Position numbers and translations under genes: made by a program. Below the pieces are notes generated by a model, which ran no database searches, had not been told where the DNA came from, and worked only from the letters and a program-made list of their open reading frames with translations. Positions 44,063-46,749 of a DNA stretch of 46,749 bases are shown here, piece by piece. The DNA comes from an uncultured Bacteroides sp. (GTDB taxonomy: Bacteria > Bacteroidota > Bacteroidia > Bacteroidales > Bacteroidaceae). The stretch is taken from assembly GCA_958477465.1 (NCBI GenBank), contig CAUEFX010000029.1, positions 1 to 46,749 on the forward strand. The letters run 5' to 3'. How positions within the stretch are numbered: the stretch's first letter is position 1; each line of letters starts with the position of its first letter.

Positions 44063-45127
44063 TTACTCCTCGACAAACGGTTTTAATCCCTTGACAGCTT
44101 CTGCCACCGTAATGCGCTTGCCGCCATTGTCCAAGTCGATGAGAATGTAACGGTCGTTACCCATTCCCAACTCCTTCATGTATGACAACTGGCGCAAGCC
44201 GTGACGGCTTTCGATGCGTTCCACCAAGTCGTGATGTTCGGCTTCGGTCATGGCATACACCAAATCCACGCATGCCTGGTCAATCGCCAGAATATCGGTG
44301 GAAGAAAGGATTCCGACGTTGGGGGTTACGACAGGGGCGGCATTCACACCCTCGCAATCACACGATACCGACATGTTACGCATCACATTGACGTATGTGA
44401 CTTGTTTGCCGAAGTAATCGATGACAGCCTTTGTGGATTCGGTCATACGCTCCATGAATTCCTCCTCGCTGATGCTCCATTGGTCCTGTCCCGGGGTGGT
44501 GTGAATCCAGGCTTTTCCGATCCGTCCGTCTGCGCAGCCGATGCCGATATTTTTGTTGCTTCCGCCGAACCCTCCCTGTGTATGTCCTTTGAAGTGGGTA
44601 AGTACCACCAGGGAGTTGTAGTTGGTTGTATGGCTGCCCACCGACATCTCTTTGAACCATTTGCCACCGTGTACGGGCAATGTCAGGGTATCTTCCTCAT
44701 CCAAGATATCCACGGGACAAAATGTCCAGCCGTTTACGTCCAATGTCCGCCGGTGTTGTTCGGTGGTATAACGGTCGCCCTCGTAATAGGTATTCGTCTC
44801 GACGATATTGGCGTCGGACAAGTCTTTCCGGAACAGGGCTTTAACCCATTCCCTTGGGATGATGTTGGGGCCATGCTGCTCTCCGGTATGTAGTTTCACT
44901 CCGGTATGCCCTTTGATGTTCGCACTTACCTGTTCATACGCTTTGATAAGTCCTTCAGCACTGAGGTTGCGTGTGAAATAGACGATGGACTCGTTACTTG
45001 TACGTTCTTCATAAGGTACATACTTATTACCGTTTTTCTCGGGAACCGGATCAGACTGCGCTGTGGCAGTTGTTCCCATAACAAACAAACTTGCTGCCAT
45101 AATGATTGATATACGTTTCATTATCAT
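44063..45127 (-). CDS. Secreted DUF362 protein
   Basis: This 354-aa protein has a signal peptide (MKRISIIMAASLFVMGTTATAQ), so it is periplasmic or surface-exposed. The body fits the DUF362 family: TRNLSAEGLIKAYEQV, GVKLHTGEQHGPNIIPREWV, HFKGHTQGGFGGSNKNIGIGC, and the closing ILSSTDILAIDQACVDLVY. Family members often accompany 4Fe-4S ferredoxin domains; none is present here, although the Cys pair CDCEG and C-A-D-G remain. The biochemical function is not known. The ATG at 45121 (MKRIS) is an alternative start. An exact -7 box (TAACTTTG, minus strand 45162-45169) precedes it. It converges with the RND operon. Confidence 0.82.
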   Translation of the reverse strand: MIMKRISIIMAASLFVMGTTATAQSDPVPEKNGNKYVPYEERTSNESIVYFTRNLSAEGLIKAYEQVSANIKGHTGVKLHTGEQHGPNIIPREWVKALFRKDLSDANIVETNTYYEGDRYTTEQHRRTLDVNGWTFCPVDILDEEDTLTLPVHGGKWFKEMSVGSHTTNYNSLVVLTHFKGHTQGGFGGSNKNIGIGCADGRIGKAWIHTTPGQDQWSISEEEFMERMTESTKAVIDYFGKQVTYVNVMRNMSVSCDCEGVNAAPVVTPNVGILSSTDILAIDQACVDLVYAMTEAEHHDLVERIESRHGLRQLSYMKELGMGNDRYILIDLDNGGKRITVAEAVKGLKPFVEE

Positions 45128-45161
45128 TATTATTAATTAAAGAGTTCTCAAATTCTCGATG

Positions 45162-45191
45162 CAAAGTTACGTGTTTGTCTGGAAATACAAT
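45162..45191 (-). promoter_or_regulatory. Promoter of the DUF362 gene
   Basis: The minus strand reads TAACTTTG (45162-45169, exact -7), with ATTG (45188-45191) 18 bp upstream as a -33 element. The -7 box is 34 bp upstream of the ATG at 45127. Confidence 0.5.
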
Positions 45192-45224
45192 GTAGATGAA
45201 TTACAGATGTTATGACCCCAATTA

Positions 45225-45290
45225 CATTCTTTTCGGAAAGAATGCCAAGCACACATAAAGTGAGTGAAAATTCATTCACAGTGATATCAC
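45225..45290. other. Hairpin and palindrome between C45 hydrolase and DUF362 genes
   Basis: CATTCTTT (45225-45232) and AAAGAATG (45237-45244) form a perfect 8-bp stem with a TCGG tetraloop. GTGATATCAC (45281-45290) is a perfect 10-bp palindrome. They lie downstream of the hydrolase stop and upstream of the DUF362 promoter. No T-run follows on the minus strand, so terminator or operator roles are both possible. Confidence 0.35.
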
Positions 45291-45335
45291 ATTATTACAC
45301 AGCACGGACAGAATAAACCGGGTAAGGACTTCCGA

Positions 45336-46583
45336 TTACAGTTTCAACCGGAAGATTTCATCGAACTTTTGGGTGATGAATCTGTCGCTTTCATCGTAAA
45401 GACGGTAGATATCTTCCGTAGACGGTGTCTGTGATGTACGCCATGTATCTATTCTCGAATAGAGGGTTCTGAACAGTTCTTGTTCTATTTCTTCGTTTAA
45501 CTGCATATATCCGTTTCCCTTTTTGTTGAACAGTAACTCCCAATTAAAATAGGTTTCGGCATTGTTGCCGCGTGTGTAGCTGTATACCCGGTCACGGAGC
45601 TGTGACGTTGCATCGCATAGCGGACTATGATATTTTTCGTCTTGTACGGATAGCAAACGGGGTAATTTTCCGGCTGCTCCCTTTACCCATACCGGAATGG
45701 CAGGAGTTACGGGAGGATAGCCGATGACTGTCCACATCGTGGTGAATGAAGCATCTTCACCCGGTTTCACTCCTTGGATAGCTACGGCACAGGATGATTT
45801 CTTGCGGGCAATGAAGTCTTGCTCCACGAACCAACCATTGGTCTGTGGTTTGTTAAATAGCCCGCTTTTCAGATCTATTCCCATTAGCGGGTTGGCAAAA
45901 GAACGGGACAGATGACTGAACAACCATTCCGGAGTGATCTCTTTAGTGGCGGAAGCGGTAAAGATTTCCTGCTCGGCCTGTTGATAGCGTACATATCCGG
46001 AGCCTTCATTCAGCTTGCCGCTCACAGAAAAATTGGTACGGACTATATACCCGTGAGGTGCCACCGACGGGTCATTCACATCGTATTCTGTATAGCGGGT
46101 ATGATCTACCTCGAAATAAGCCCCGTTGCCTTGGGCATCAATGACGCCATAGTTGGTTTCTACCTCTATAGGGCGTGCCAATGTATCCAGGTAGTGCTTG
46201 AAGTCCTCCACCGTGGCACAGATTTCCAAGGCACGCTTCATCAGGATTCCGTTGTGGCTTCCTGTCTTTTCTCCCTCTTTTTTCTCTATCAGATTATAGG
46301 AGTTGGTGTTCATGATGGAAAATCCTGCTTCATTGGTGCCTGTCCAGATGGAACGGGGATTCTTCTCATAACCGGTTACAGCGATGAAGTTATATTTTTC
46401 TCCTTTCATATACCGTACACAGTTTAGAAGAGTGCTGGTGTCACGGTGCTTCCACAGGATAGGGCGTCCGTCCGGGGTTATCTTCCCAGAAATGATGGCT
46501 GAAGTACAGGCACAAAGCGTTCCCATGCTTGCTGCCAGCAGCAGAAAACAGAAGCTGCTTAAAATAATATATATCCGTTTCAT
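45336..46583 (-). CDS. C45/Ntn-type amide hydrolase, exported
   Basis: This 415-aa protein starts with a signal peptide (MKRIYIILSSFCFLLLAASMG). Directly after the likely cleavage site comes C26 in CACTSAIISGKITPDGRPILWKHRDT. A Cys exposed as the new N-terminus, followed by TSA and later an R/H-R-D element, is the pattern of N-terminal-nucleophile hydrolases of the acyltransferase/C45 and choloylglycine hydrolase superfamily. WTGTNEAGFSIMNTNSYNL and NYGVIDAQGNGAYFEVD are further family-like stretches. It probably cleaves linear amide bonds in the periplasm; the substrate is unknown. I chose 46583 because the open frame upstream (to 46655) encodes no signal. The ATG overlaps the stop of the preceding membrane-protein gene (ATGA), indicating coupling. 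Confidence 0.82.
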   Translation of the reverse strand: MKRIYIILSSFCFLLLAASMGTLCACTSAIISGKITPDGRPILWKHRDTSTLLNCVRYMKGEKYNFIAVTGYEKNPRSIWTGTNEAGFSIMNTNSYNLIEKKEGEKTGSHNGILMKRALEICATVEDFKHYLDTLARPIEVETNYGVIDAQGNGAYFEVDHTRYTEYDVNDPSVAPHGYIVRTNFSVSGKLNEGSGYVRYQQAEQEIFTASATKEITPEWLFSHLSRSFANPLMGIDLKSGLFNKPQTNGWFVEQDFIARKKSSCAVAIQGVKPGEDASFTTMWTVIGYPPVTPAIPVWVKGAAGKLPRLLSVQDEKYHSPLCDATSQLRDRVYSYTRGNNAETYFNWELLFNKKGNGYMQLNEEIEQELFRTLYSRIDTWRTSQTPSTEDIYRLYDESDRFITQKFDEIFRLKL

Positions 46584-46749
46584 GATCGTTGTTCTTTTAC
46601 AAACCAACCTTTTAAAAAGGCCGTCATCAATACTGCAAGGCCGGAAACCAGGCAAATGCCTGTAAATAAGAGTCCGTATCCGCTCAGAAAAGCAACCGGA
46701 GCGAATGTGATTAATGAAATTTCTATCGGGGCAATGAACAGGTATGCCA
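46580..46749 (-). CDS. 3' end of a membrane protein gene (partial, runs off the window)
   Basis: On the minus strand a frame is open from the window edge to a TGA at 46582-46580. It reads AYLFIAPIEISLITFAP, VAFLSGYGLLFTGICLV, SGLAVLMTAFLKGWF and VKEQRS: two hydrophobic segments and a short basic tail, typical of the C-terminus of a polytopic membrane protein. The TGA overlaps the ATG of the C45 hydrolase gene by 4 bp, so the two genes form an operon and may act together. The family cannot be named from 55 residues. Confidence 0.7.
   Translation of the reverse strand, partial: AYLFIAPIEISLITFAPVAFLSGYGLLFTGICLVSGLAVLMTAFLKGWFVKEQRS

Noticed and set aside
46584..46655. 24-residue N-terminal extension of the C45 hydrolase
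   Set aside because: It overlaps the better-supported 3' end of the upstream membrane-protein gene and would mask the signal peptide.

Overview
The window looks like a chromosomal segment of a gut Bacteroides (phylum Bacteroidota). The reasons are: genes preceded by the Bacteroides-type -7 box TAnnTTTG and mostly lacking strong Shine-Dalgarno sites; an anaerobic sulfatase-maturating enzyme; periplasmic TPR sensor kinases; an ECF sigma factor; large secreted proteins with beta-sandwich, InlB-type and LRR modules; and a methionine synthase activation domain as a stand-alone protein. I cannot fix the species from sequence reading alone. No tRNA, rRNA, transposase, integrase or CRISPR array was seen.

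Layout, left to right. (1) 49-3010: anaerobic sulfatase maturase (-), DUF4369-type lipoprotein (+) and PlsC-like acyltransferase (-). (2) 3011-4043: about 1 kb without a convincing gene, holding a cluster of direct and inverted repeats that ends in a terminator-like hairpin (3341-3499) and an isolated perfect palindrome (3718-3738). (3) 4044-12075 (+): two tandem TPR sensor histidine kinases, the second with a degenerate ATPase domain, then sbcD and sbcC and a strong terminator. (4) 12168-13270 (-): ECF sigma factor followed by a four-TM protein. (5) 13577-28865 (+): a compact three-gene operon for very large secreted proteins (1079, 871 and 3136 aa), closed by a near-perfect terminator. (6) 28982-32044 (-): polyprenol-phosphate glycosyltransferase, dihydroorotase and the methionine synthase activation-domain protein. 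(7) 32247-35606 (+): mfd. (8) 35727-37940 (-): patatin fused to a POTRA/beta-barrel region. (9) 38283-44041 (+): a complete tripartite RND efflux operon. (10) 44063-46749 (-): a secreted DUF362 protein, a C45/Ntn-type hydrolase, and the 3' end of a membrane protein that overlaps the hydrolase by 4 bp and is cut by the window edge.

The most interesting region is 12758-28865. The 871-aa protein carries a cohesin-like beta-sandwich and, further on, a duplicated dockerin-type calcium-loop module whose first loop matches the consensus spacing exactly. The 3136-aa protein starts with another cohesin-like module, continues through CARDB-, Calx-beta- and carboxypeptidase-regulatory-like modules, contains an embedded alpha/beta-hydrolase (GHSMGG), and ends in a T9SS type-A-like tail. 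I infer that the operon may build a self-assembling, non-cellulosomal cohesin/dockerin surface structure carrying a lipase-like enzyme, perhaps controlled by the divergent ECF sigma/membrane-protein pair. The domain calls are by eye and need profile searches.
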